Origin: Burkholderia sp. WP9
Lineage (GTDB): Bacteria > Pseudomonadota > Gammaproteobacteria > Burkholderiales > Burkholderiaceae
Assembly (NCBI RefSeq): GCF_900104795.1
Contig: NZ_FNTG01000001.1
Coordinates: 1,550,001-1,614,000 of the forward strand
Reading direction: 5' to 3'
DNA: 64,000 bases
Positions 24,359 to 32,269 of the stretch are shown piece by piece. Below the pieces are notes generated by a model. The model ran no database searches. It saw nothing but the letters and a program-made list of their open reading frames with translations, and had not been told where the DNA came from. Within the stretch, counting starts at the first letter, position 1. The number at the start of each line of letters is the position of its first letter. The translations under genes and the position numbers were made by a program.

Positions 24359-26877
24359 CAGCTCCCCTTGTATGCAGCCGCGCTAGCCGGCGACATCACC
24401 GCCGGCTTCTTATCCGCGGCAGCGGGCGACGATGCGCTACCCGAAGACTTGTTGACCGGCGCGCCATCCAGAGAAATAGCGGCCTTCGGCTGCTGCTTCA
24501 CGCCCGGCGGCGGCGCCGTCGGCGCCTGCCGGACCTGCGCCAGCAACTGGTTGCATGGCAACGGCTTGTTGTTGCTCGGCGCGAGCAACGGAATCAGCGC
24601 CGCGAACGGATTGATCAAGCCGAGACCGACGGCCGCACCGCCGCGCAAAGCGAGCGCGGCAGCGTTCACGCCAACATGCGGATCCTTGAAGGTGCCTTTC
24701 ACATAGAGCGGCGAGCGCAGCGAGAATACCCGGAAGCCCTTGGTATGCGGATGCACGCCCAGGTCCATCGACTCGTCGCGCAGATTCACATTGCCGTCGA
24801 TGTCGATCACCGCGTCGTCCGTATCGAGCGCGAAGACACGCGAATCGAGCACGCCATTGGTGGCGACAAAATCGGCGGCCGCGCAGTTGATCTTCACGTC
24901 GCGATTGCCGAACAGCTTTTCATACACGACGTTGGCCACGTTCAAGCCGGCCGCTTCCATCAGCAGGCGGCTTACCGTGCCGTCCGTCACCAGCGCCTTC
25001 ACCTCGCCGTTCGAGGTGGCCGCGAGCGCGGCCGGCGAATTGCCCGTCGCCGTCAGCGCGGCGTCGCCGTTGATTTCGCCGAGCGCGTTCTGCATCGTCT
25101 TGAAGTTCGGGAACAACTGCTTGAGCTTGAGATGCCGCGCCGATGTGGCGAAACGGCCCTTCAGCGGCGTCGCACTGCCGTCCAGATGGATGTCCGAAGC
25201 GAGCGTGCCGCCCGCCACGCCGAACTTCAACGGCTCCAGCGAGAGCACGCCGTCGGTCATCACAATATGCGTGTACAGATCCGTGATCGGCAGATTGACG
25301 TCCTTGACGATGCGCCGGCCGGTGAACTTCACGTCGGCGTCGATCGCCTTCCAGCGGTCGGTGCGGAATTCCTCGACCGGCAGCGCCTTGTTGGAAGGTT
25401 GCGCCGTCGCATCGCCCCGCTTGGCCTTGCTCGCGTTCGAATCCGCGCCGATCACCGGCGCCAGATCCGAGAATTGCAGCAGATGCGAGACCAGTTCGCC
25501 CTGCAACAACGGACGCGGTTCACGCGCCGTATAAGTCAACGAGCCGTTCAGATCGCTGCCGCCGACCCGGCCTGTAAAATTTTCATACTTGAAGACGCTG
25601 CCGCTGGACTTGAACTGGCCGACGAAGCGTCCTTCGGTCGCATACGGCGGCGTGTCGGGAAGGGTCACGCCCGTCAGCGAATAGAGACGCGCCATGCTGT
25701 TGCCTTGCAGCCAGAGGCGCAGATCGACCGCAGCAAGATGCGCCGGGTCGGTGATCGTACCGACGAGACCGACATGCAGATCGCCCGCCTTGACATCGGC
25801 CTGCACCGGGAACGGCCGGTTTGCGTCCTGCAACGCCAGCACGCCGCCGACCTTACCGCTGCCCGACACCGGCGTCTTGTTGTAAGTCCCTTTGACGGTC
25901 CAGCCGATGGCGTACGGTGGAATCTCCCGTTTCGCTGCTGCCTGAGCCTCGGCACTGCTTGCACCGCTTGTACCGCTTGCTCCGCTCACACCCGTAGCCG
26001 GTGCCGACGCCACGACCGCGCTGCTCGCGCCCGCGCCAACGGCAGCGCTGGCGCCTTTCGAGCCGCCCGCGACCATCGCACCCGAGGCGCCCGTGGCCGC
26101 CGTCGTACCCGACGCCGTGATATCCGTGGCCGATGCGCCCGAGGCCGCCGCTGCGGAAGCCGCTGCGGCTTCGGATGCCGCTTGCGCATTCGCCTGCGCG
26201 GTCAGCTTGTTCGCGCCCGACTTGCCGATCGCTTCCGCCGACGCGCTGCGCGACGCCGCTTCCTGCTGCTTCATCGCCTCACCGATCGGAATCGGCTGGC
26301 CGAGCGTATCGACGACCATCTGCAAGTCGACTTTTTTCTGCTGATCGGACAACGCGATGTTGCCCTTGGCGAACGCGATATCGTGCAGATCGAGTTTCCA
26401 TTCGGAAGGCCCGCTGGACGAAGCCAGTTTGAAGGTCCAGTTGTTGCGCCCGTCGAGCAGGCGCTCCAGGTCCACCGAGGGATTCACAAGGTTGATCGCG
26501 GGAATCACGATATCGTGCGCGAGCAGCGGCAATACCTTGACCTGGAAGTCGATCTCGTCGAGCGTGGCGAATTGCGGCTGCCTGGTCCAGTCCGGATTGC
26601 CGACGGTAATGTTGGCCGCCGAAAAACGCGGCCAGGGCACCCAGCCGCGCCAGCCGGTCTCACCCACCGGATGCCGCCAGCCCACTTTCAGGTCGCCGTT
26701 AATGGCGAACGGCCTGCCGATCGCCTGCGTGACTTTGTCGTTGATATAGGGCCTTGCCCGGTTCCAGTCGAAAGTCAGTATGAAAATGGTCAACGCCACA
26801 ATCAGAATGACGATGATCGCCAGCAACCATGCGATGATTTTCCCGATCCGTCTTCCGATCGTGCTCGACACTGCCAT
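24358..26877 (-). CDS. AsmA family protein
   Basis: The 839-residue protein has an N-terminal inner-membrane anchor (about 13-35, IIAWLLAIIVILIVALTIFI). An AsmA N-terminal domain follows (FAINGDLKVGWRHP near 55), and the typical AsmA C-terminal beta region contains GEINGDAALTATG and FGNRDVKIN. Family members are periplasmic bridge-like proteins implicated in lipid transport or outer-membrane assembly. A low-complexity Ala/Ser/Gly/Thr insertion of about 115 residues interrupts the protein near 205-320 and probably forms a flexible loop. A small membrane peptide gene overlaps its stop. Confidence 0.88.
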   Translation of the reverse strand: MAVSSTIGRRIGKIIAWLLAIIVILIVALTIFILTFDWNRARPYINDKVTQAIGRPFAINGDLKVGWRHPVGETGWRGWVPWPRFSAANITVGNPDWTRQPQFATLDEIDFQVKVLPLLAHDIVIPAINLVNPSVDLERLLDGRNNWTFKLASSSGPSEWKLDLHDIAFAKGNIALSDQQKKVDLQMVVDTLGQPIPIGEAMKQQEAASRSASAEAIGKSGANKLTAQANAQAASEAAAASAAAASGASATDITASGTTAATGASGAMVAGGSKGASAAVGAGASSAVVASAPATGVSGASGTSGASSAEAQAAAKREIPPYAIGWTVKGTYNKTPVSGSGKVGGVLALQDANRPFPVQADVKAGDLHVGLVGTITDPAHLAAVDLRLWLQGNSMARLYSLTGVTLPDTPPYATEGRFVGQFKSSGSVFKYENFTGRVGGSDLNGSLTYTAREPRPLLQGELVSHLLQFSDLAPVIGADSNASKAKRGDATAQPSNKALPVEEFRTDRWKAIDADVKFTGRRIVKDVNLPITDLYTHIVMTDGVLSLEPLKFGVAGGTLASDIHLDGSATPLKGRFATSARHLKLKQLFPNFKTMQNALGEINGDAALTATGNSPAALAATSNGEVKALVTDGTVSRLLMEAAGLNVANVVYEKLFGNRDVKINCAAADFVATNGVLDSRVFALDTDDAVIDIDGNVNLRDESMDLGVHPHTKGFRVFSLRSPLYVKGTFKDPHVGVNAAALALRGGAAVGLGLINPFAALIPLLAPSNNKPLPCNQLLAQVRQAPTAPPPGVKQQPKAAISLDGAPVNKSSGSASSPAAADKKPAVMSPASAAAYKGS

Positions 26878-27083
26878 TGATAGGCTCCGCGGTTGATTCC
26901 AGGTTGAGCACCGAGCAGCACGTTGCGTGCCCGCCTGGTGGCCGTCAAGTGCTAGTGCATTGCCGTTTTATCATGCTGCACCGCCGGCCGCGCATTCACT
27001 GCGCTGCGGGAACGGTTCCTAACGAGTCATTACTCCATCACCGCGAGCTTCGACCTCATGCATTGCCTATTACGGTCCCACTT

Positions 27084-27812
27084 ATGACCGACGTCCCCTT
27101 GGTTTTCGCTGACGGCATCGCGCGGCGCGATGCCGTGCGCGGCCAGACGCTGCTGCAACCAACCACCTTCGCGTTGCATGCGGGCGACCGCGTCGCGGTC
27201 ACCGGGCCGTCGGGTTCGGGCAAGAGTGTGTTCCTGCGCGCCCTCGCCCTGCTCGATCCGCTCGATGCGGGACGCATCATGTGGCATGGCGCGGCGGTGG
27301 AGCGCGCCGCCATACCGCGCTACCGGCGCAACGTCGCGTATATCCGGCAGCGGCCCGCGCTGCTCGACGGCAGCGTGGAAGACAATCTGCGCTATCCGTT
27401 CGAACTGCGCGCCTATCGCGACATGCGTTTCGATCGCGCGCGCGCCGCGAGCCTCGCCGCTCAGGCCGGCCGTGGCAACGACTTTCTCGACAAGAGCGCC
27501 AGCGAATTGTCCGGCGGCGAGGCGCAGATCACCGCGCTGATTCGCGTGTTGCAACTGGCGCCAGAGGTCCTGCTGCTCGACGAACCCACCGCCTCGCTCG
27601 ACCCGGAGTCGTCGCGCGCGATCGAAGGTCTGGTGCATGCCTGGTTCGACGCCGATCCTCTGCGTCATGCATCGATCTGGGTATCCCACGATCCGGCGCA
27701 AGCCATCCGCATGAGCGAGCAGCACCTGGTCATGCGCGCGGGCGTCCTCGGTGAAACGGCGCGGCAGGAAGAGCCGACCGAGCGTCACGATCATCCGGAG
27801 TTCGGCCAATGA
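27084..27812 (+). CDS. fetA: ABC transporter ATPase (FetA/YbbL family)
   Basis: The 242-residue ATPase has Walker A GPSGSGKS (41-48), signature SELSGGEAQ, Walker B VLLLDEPTASLDPES and the H-loop WVSHDP. Its stop overlaps the start of a FetB-type permease (ATGA at 27809-27812), so the two form one exporter. In E. coli the FetAB pair is linked to iron export and peroxide resistance; substrate here is inferred from family only. ATG 27084 (MTDVPLVFADGIARR) is chosen. The longer frame back to 26877 would overlap the AsmA start region and has no family match. Confidence 0.82.
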   Translation: MTDVPLVFADGIARRDAVRGQTLLQPTTFALHAGDRVAVTGPSGSGKSVFLRALALLDPLDAGRIMWHGAAVERAAIPRYRRNVAYIRQRPALLDGSVEDNLRYPFELRAYRDMRFDRARAASLAAQAGRGNDFLDKSASELSGGEAQITALIRVLQLAPEVLLLDEPTASLDPESSRAIEGLVHAWFDADPLRHASIWVSHDPAQAIRMSEQHLVMRAGVLGETARQEEPTERHDHPEFGQ

Positions 27813-28615
27813 CATTGCAAAACCTGAGTCTCTGGGATGTCGCGATTGCAGCGTTGCTGATCGTCGTGAACGGAGTCGTCTCGGTCGCGTTGAAGCTCGA
27901 TCTCGAACGCAAGCTGGCATGGGCCGCCGTGCGCACCGTCGTACAGTTGCTGGCGATCGGCTACGTGCTCGGCTGGGTGTTCCGTTACGACCGTTGGTAC
28001 GTGGTGCTGCCGCTCATGATCCTGATGACGCTGATCGCCGGCTTCGCGGGCGCGCAGCGCGGCAGCCGCACCTATCGCGGCCAACGCGCGGACAGTGTGC
28101 TGTCGATCTGGATCAGTTCGTGGCTGGTGGCCGCGGTCGGGCTGTTCGTCGTGATCCGCATTCACCCGTGGTACGAGCCGCAGTATGCGATTCCGATTCT
28201 CGGCATGATCCTCGGCAATACGCTGACCGGCGTGTCGCTCGGTATCGAACGGATGACCGAGGAGTTGACCGCGCGGCGCGACCGCGTCGACATGGCGCTC
28301 GCGCTCGGCGCGACGCGTTGGGAAGCCGCACAGGCGCCGGCGCGGCAAGCGGTGCGCGCGGGCATGATGCCGACGCTCAATCAGATGGCCGTGGTCGGCG
28401 TGGTGAGCCTGCCCGGCATGATGACCGGCCAGGTACTGGCCGGCCAGTCGCCGCTACAGGCCGTGCGTTATCAGATCGTGATCATGTTTCTGATCGCCGC
28501 GTCGTCGGCCCTCGGAACGGTGGGCGCGGTACTGCTCACGTACCGCCGGCTCTTTTCGGCGGAGCACCGGTTTCTGTCCGCGCGGCTCGTGGAGCGGACC
28601 ACGGCGCGGCGTTAA
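27809..28615 (+). CDS. fetB: ABC transporter permease (FetB/YbbM, UPF0014 family)
   Basis: The 268-residue polytopic inner-membrane protein has several helices, for example VAIAALLIVVNGVVSVAL and LLAIGYVLGWVF. The conserved UPF0014 core is ILGMILGNTLTGVSLGIERM, and the C-terminal part contains GVVSLPGMMTGQVLAGQSP. It overlaps the ATPase gene by 4 bp and forms the membrane half of the putative metal exporter. No substrate-binding protein is nearby, which fits an exporter. Confidence 0.85.
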   Translation: MTLQNLSLWDVAIAALLIVVNGVVSVALKLDLERKLAWAAVRTVVQLLAIGYVLGWVFRYDRWYVVLPLMILMTLIAGFAGAQRGSRTYRGQRADSVLSIWISSWLVAAVGLFVVIRIHPWYEPQYAIPILGMILGNTLTGVSLGIERMTEELTARRDRVDMALALGATRWEAAQAPARQAVRAGMMPTLNQMAVVGVVSLPGMMTGQVLAGQSPLQAVRYQIVIMFLIAASSALGTVGAVLLTYRRLFSAEHRFLSARLVERTTARR

Positions 28616-28646
28616 GCGCGTCCGCCCGCTCTTGCGCGCGCCCGAC

Positions 28647-29204
28647 TCAACGCTTCGCGCTGATCGCGATTTCCGTGCCGTCGCTGAGCGTGAGCGTTTT
28701 CGTGCTGCCATTGACAGGCATCGTGAATCGCACGATCTGACTGACGCTGACGTCGTTCGGACACTTGAGCGTTTTGCCGCCGCTCGTCACTGATTTCACG
28801 CCGTGCGGTGTCTGTGCCTGGAAGCTCAATTGCACGGTTGCCGTGCCGTCAGCGGCGACGACCGGCGCAAAGCGGATCTGGGTCTGGCGAATCATCGCGC
28901 CGTTGGTATCGAGTGGCAGCGACGCGTAGTTCGGGCATGCGTCCGTGGCGGGAACCGGGCCGCCAGGCGGCACAGTCTTCCACGTGAAGTCATCCGATTC
29001 GCCGGAGCGGATCGTGCGGGTTTCCTGCGAATTGCCGAACTGCTTTGACGTGACTCGAACCGTGTAGCGGATCGGGCCGTCGAGGGCGGACTGAGACGTA
29101 ACCGTGATCGGCGTGGCCGCGTGGGCCGCCGGCACCAGCATGCCTGGCGCGAGCACGCAAGCGAGAGAAGCGACAACTGAAACGGCGGAGAGTCTGAAGC
29201 TCAT
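28647..29204 (-). CDS. secreted hypothetical protein, 185 residues
   Basis: It has a clear signal peptide (MSFRLSAVSVVASLACVLAP...AHA) followed by an all-beta-looking mature domain of about 155 residues with two cysteines (in DACPNY and LKCPND). These are likely disulfide-bonded in the periplasm. Thr/Ser-rich strands alternate with hydrophobic residues (IRYTVRVTSKQFG). I do not recognise the family with confidence. It converges on fetB with only 31 bp between the stops. It stands alone, so context gives no function. Confidence 0.75.
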   Translation of the reverse strand: MSFRLSAVSVVASLACVLAPGMLVPAAHAATPITVTSQSALDGPIRYTVRVTSKQFGNSQETRTIRSGESDDFTWKTVPPGGPVPATDACPNYASLPLDTNGAMIRQTQIRFAPVVAADGTATVQLSFQAQTPHGVKSVTSGGKTLKCPNDVSVSQIVRFTMPVNGSTKTLTLSDGTEIAISAKR

Positions 29205-29587
29205 ACTGTCACCTCGTTGTTGTGCCGCTGCGCGCTCGCTTCAGCACGACTGCCCACGCACCGCGTGACTGGATGAAGCCGGTCGATGCCTGGCCAGCCG
29301 GGGCTGCGAGACACGCAGCTGTTTTAGCATGATGCCCCGTCAGTCTAACGCCAAGCGAACCCGCGCGCGCTGCCCGCGAATCGGGTGTTAACCCGCTTGC
29401 GGCAACGCGTTTTCTGCGCGTGTGGCCGCACAGGCACGCGCGAGCGCACGCCGCGCCGTTCTGCTACAAATCGTCACGCACGTTGCGAGAACGCGCCGCT
29501 TGACCTACCTCAAATGAAAACGGCCGGCGCGCATGGCTGCGACGCCGGCCGTATGAGCCAGGCTTGCTGGTTCAGGCGCAGTGCGGC
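29205..29587. other. 383-bp intergenic region
   Basis: It lies between the start of the secreted hypothetical gene and the stop of the dehydrogenase gene, both on the minus strand. It contains a terminator hairpin near 29520-29552 and presumably the promoter of the secreted gene. No open frame with a ribosome-binding site was found. Confidence 0.5.
29516..29552 (-). terminator. terminator after the dehydrogenase gene
   Basis: On the minus strand ACGGCCGGCG (29552-29543) and CGCCGGCCGT (29529-29520) form a 10-bp stem with a 13-nt loop, followed by TTTC. It lies 36 bp beyond the dehydrogenase stop. Confidence 0.7.
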
Positions 29588-30610
29588 TTAGTCTGCAAAG
29601 CCCGTCAGCACCAGCTTGCCGATGGCCCGCCCTTCTTCGAGCAGTTGATGCGCGCGGCGCAGATTCGCCGCGTTAATGGCGCCGAGGTCCTGACCGACCG
29701 TGGTGCGCAACGTGCCCGCGTCGACGAGACGCGCCACTTCAGTCAGCAGTTTGTGCTGCTCGATCATGTCGGGCGTGCCGAACATCGAACGGGTGAACAT
29801 GAATTCCCAGTGGAACGCGGCGCTCTTCGCCTTCAACAGTTCGACCGGCACCGGTTTGCTGTTTTCCACAATCGTGCAGATGCCGCCTTGCGGCTTGATG
29901 ACTTCGGCCGCCGCGGGGAAGTTCTTGTCGGTGTCGTTGAACATGAGCACGTAATCGACCTCGTCGATCCCCAGCTTTTTCAATTGCGCGGGCATATCGC
30001 CGAAGTGATCGACGATGTGATCCGCGCCCAGTTCCGTCGCCCATTTGGCCGATTCGGGCCGCGATGCGGTCGCGATCACCGTGAGCTTCGCGAGTTGCTT
30101 CGCCAGTTGAATACCGATCGAACCGACCCCGCCCGCTCCGCCGATGATCAACACGGTCTGCCCCTCATCCGCGCCTTGCGGCGACACGCCTAGGCGGTCG
30201 AACAGGGCTTCCCAGGCGGTGATCGCGGTCAACGGCAGCGCGGCCGCATGCGTGAAATCGAGCGACGCGGGCTTGCGCCCGACGATCCGCTCGTCGACCA
30301 GGTGGAATTCGCTGTTGGCGCCCGGCCGCGTAATGCTGCCCGCATAGAACACAGGATCACCTACTTTGAACAGCGTCACGTCCGGACCGACCGCGACGAC
30401 CGTGCCGGCGGCATCCCAGCCAAGTACGCGCGGGGCTTTTTCGACGGTGTCTTTTGGGGCGCGCACCTTGGTGTCGACCGGATTGACGGAAATGGCCTCG
30501 ACCTTGACCAGCAGATCACGACCGGTGGCTTCGGGCTTGGGGATATCCACATCGACCAAGGCTTCGGCTTGATCAATCGGCAAATAACGATAGAGACCGA
30601 CAGCTTTCAT
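29588..30610 (-). CDS. zinc-type alcohol dehydrogenase-like / quinone oxidoreductase family protein
   Basis: The 340-residue medium-chain dehydrogenase/reductase starts MKAVGLYRYLPIDQAEALVD. The N-terminal GroES-like part has VKVEAISVNPVDTKVR and VLGWDAAGTVV. The Rossmann motif is IGGAGGVGSIGIQLA near residue 155. The zinc-binding cysteines of true alcohol dehydrogenases are absent, so NADPH-dependent quinone or enal reduction is likelier. It is transcribed divergently from a LysR regulator across a 164-bp gap, the usual layout for a regulator and its target. Confidence 0.85.
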   Translation of the reverse strand: MKAVGLYRYLPIDQAEALVDVDIPKPEATGRDLLVKVEAISVNPVDTKVRAPKDTVEKAPRVLGWDAAGTVVAVGPDVTLFKVGDPVFYAGSITRPGANSEFHLVDERIVGRKPASLDFTHAAALPLTAITAWEALFDRLGVSPQGADEGQTVLIIGGAGGVGSIGIQLAKQLAKLTVIATASRPESAKWATELGADHIVDHFGDMPAQLKKLGIDEVDYVLMFNDTDKNFPAAAEVIKPQGGICTIVENSKPVPVELLKAKSAAFHWEFMFTRSMFGTPDMIEQHKLLTEVARLVDAGTLRTTVGQDLGAINAANLRRAHQLLEEGRAIGKLVLTGFAD

Positions 30611-30714
30611 ACATGCTCCTGTTCGTTCAGACGAAATGGGAGGATCGCGATCCTTGCGCAGAGCCTGTCGCGCCGCTGATCAAGGACTTCAATCCCAATG
30701 GCGTGATCCTAAGC

Positions 30715-30737
30715 CGGTTCTAACTTCTTTAAAACCG
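30715..30737. promoter_or_regulatory. possible LysR operator in the divergent gap
   Basis: The imperfect palindrome CGGTT-N13-AACCG lies in the AT-richer part of the gap between the dehydrogenase and the LysR gene. Its dyad symmetry and position fit a LysR regulator site. No binding data or consensus support it further. Confidence 0.35.
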
Positions 30738-30774
30738 CGATAATGACTTAAACATCTTTTGGAAATTCAGAAGA

Positions 30775-31728
30775 ATGAATCTGACTGCTCATCCCATGCG
30801 TGGCGCTTCAGGCGATCGGGAGCGGCTCGATCTGCTCGATGTCGCCCTGTTCGTGCGTGCGGCTCTGCTGGCCAACGTATCGGCGGCTGGGCGCGAATTC
30901 GGTTTGTCGGCCGCGGTGGCCAGCTCACGCATCGCGCAGCTGGAAAAACTGCTCGGCGCGCGCCTGCTGCACCGGACCACCCGCCGCATCAGCCTCACGC
31001 AGGATGGTGAAGTCTTCATGTCGCGCGCCGAAGCCCTGCTCGACGCGGCCGCCGCCGCGCGCGCCTCGGTTGGCCGCGCGCAGGCCGAGCCGCAAGGCCG
31101 CTTGCGGGTTTCGATGCCGTCGTCGTTCGGGCGGCAACACGTTTCGCCCGTGATCAGCGAATTTCTGCGCCGCTTTCCCGGCGTGAGCGTCGATCTGCGA
31201 TTGACGGATCAGGTAATCGATCTCGTCGATGCGGGGATCGACGTGGCGATCCGCGTCGGCGTGCTGAAGGATTCGTCACTGGTGGCGCGGCGCCTGGCAG
31301 TGAATCGCCGGGTGCTGTGCGCGGCGCCCGCTTACCTTGCCGCGCGCGGTACGCCGCACCATCCTTCGGAGCTTGCGGAACACGAGTGCATGATTCTGTC
31401 GGACCAGCGCGACTGGGCCTTCGAAACGCCCGCAGGAGCGCTCGAGGTTCGCGTGAGCGGACGGCTTGTCACGGACAACGGCGAAGTGATCCGCGACGCG
31501 CTGCTGTCCGGTTTCGGCATCGCGCTCAAATCGACCTGGGACGTGGCGCCGTTTCTGCGCAGCGGCGAACTGGTCAGTGTGCTGGATAGCTATCCGCTCG
31601 CCGAGCGCGTGGCCATCTGGGCGGTGTATCCGAGCCGCTCCTTCGTGCCGCCGAAGACGCTCGCCTTTATCGAATTCCTCGCCGCCCATTTCGGCGATCC
31701 GCCTTATTGGGACCGGGAACCGGGCTGA
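30775..31728 (+). CDS. LysR family transcriptional regulator
   Basis: The 317-residue protein has an N-terminal winged helix-turn-helix (about 18-78, SAAGREFGLSAAVASSRIAQ then LLHRTTRRISLTQDG). A periplasmic-binding-protein-like effector domain follows (RLRVSMPSSFGRQHVSP near 102 onward). The effector domain resembles the large subgroup near DsdC/PtxR-type regulators. It probably controls the divergent dehydrogenase gene; the inducer is unknown. ATG 30775 lies next to AGAAG. Confidence 0.9.
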   Translation: MNLTAHPMRGASGDRERLDLLDVALFVRAALLANVSAAGREFGLSAAVASSRIAQLEKLLGARLLHRTTRRISLTQDGEVFMSRAEALLDAAAAARASVGRAQAEPQGRLRVSMPSSFGRQHVSPVISEFLRRFPGVSVDLRLTDQVIDLVDAGIDVAIRVGVLKDSSLVARRLAVNRRVLCAAPAYLAARGTPHHPSELAEHECMILSDQRDWAFETPAGALEVRVSGRLVTDNGEVIRDALLSGFGIALKSTWDVAPFLRSGELVSVLDSYPLAERVAIWAVYPSRSFVPPKTLAFIEFLAAHFGDPPYWDREPG

Positions 31729-31784
31729 GCGGATGGGCTATGCGGGAAGGTAATGGCGCGGCTCAACTGAGCGAACGGCCGTGG

Positions 31785-31918
31785 ATGTGGCGGGTGGCGG
31801 GTGGCGGGTGGCACGATGGCATGAGGCACGATGGCATGTGGCACGGCGACGTTTTGCCGTTTTGCCGTTGTCCCGTTGTGCCGTGGTCCCGTTGCGCCGT
31901 AGTTCCGTTGCGCCGTAG
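31785..31918. repeat. clustered short tandem repeats
   Basis: In order: GTGGCGG units (7 bp, near 31788-31808), two copies of GGCACGATGGCATGA/T (15 bp, from 31810), and three copies of a 16-bp unit related to TCCCGTTGCGCCGTAG (31871-31918). They fill the gap between the LysR gene and the end of the 100-residue gene. No coding frame is credible. Confidence 0.75.
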
Positions 31919-31923
31919 TCCGG

Positions 31924-32226
31924 TCAATGCTTGCCGCGCCCGCCCCCGGCTTCTTTGCCATCGGAATTGACGTCGGCGTGCGCGTCGTTCTGCGTCTTTT
32001 CCTGATACTCGTCGCCGCCGCGCCGGTCCGTATCTTTCAGCCCGCGTTCGAGGTCGCGATGTGCCTGCTTACCAACAAGGCGCGGGCCGTCCTCGTGCTG
32101 GGATTCCGGAACCTGGTCGGTTTCATGCGGCAGCGGCGCGGCAGCCTCCTGCATCGAGCGAGGTTGCTTTTTAGCATGCGGATCGGCCTGCTTGTCGCCG
32201 TCCGAGGATTGCGGTGAGGTCTTCAT
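31924..32226 (-). CDS. hydrophilic hypothetical protein in the end-joining operon
   Basis: The 100-residue product begins MKTSPQSSDGDKQADPHAKK. It is composed almost wholly of charged and polar residues (Asp, Glu, Lys, Arg, Gln, His), with a Gly-rich end (GKEAGGGRGKH). It looks intrinsically disordered and has no membrane segment or cysteine. A strong Shine-Dalgarno AAAGGAG lies 6 nt before ATG. The start is 43 bp beyond the ligD stop in the same direction, so it is probably the third gene of a ku-ligD unit. No family is recognised, and a role in DNA end-joining or stress is only suggested by position. Confidence 0.7.
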   Translation of the reverse strand: MKTSPQSSDGDKQADPHAKKQPRSMQEAAAPLPHETDQVPESQHEDGPRLVGKQAHRDLERGLKDTDRRGGDEYQEKTQNDAHADVNSDGKEAGGGRGKH

Positions 32227-32269
32227 GATGTGCTCCTTTTCGCGGTGAATCAGGTTTGCTGAAGCGCCC

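Noticed and set aside
31785..31918. Possible CRISPR array
   Set aside because: Units are contiguous without unique spacers, and no cas genes are present.
31704..31961. Open frames on both strands across the tandem repeats after the LysR gene
   Set aside because: The peptides are repeat-derived and lack start signals; the repeats explain the open frames.
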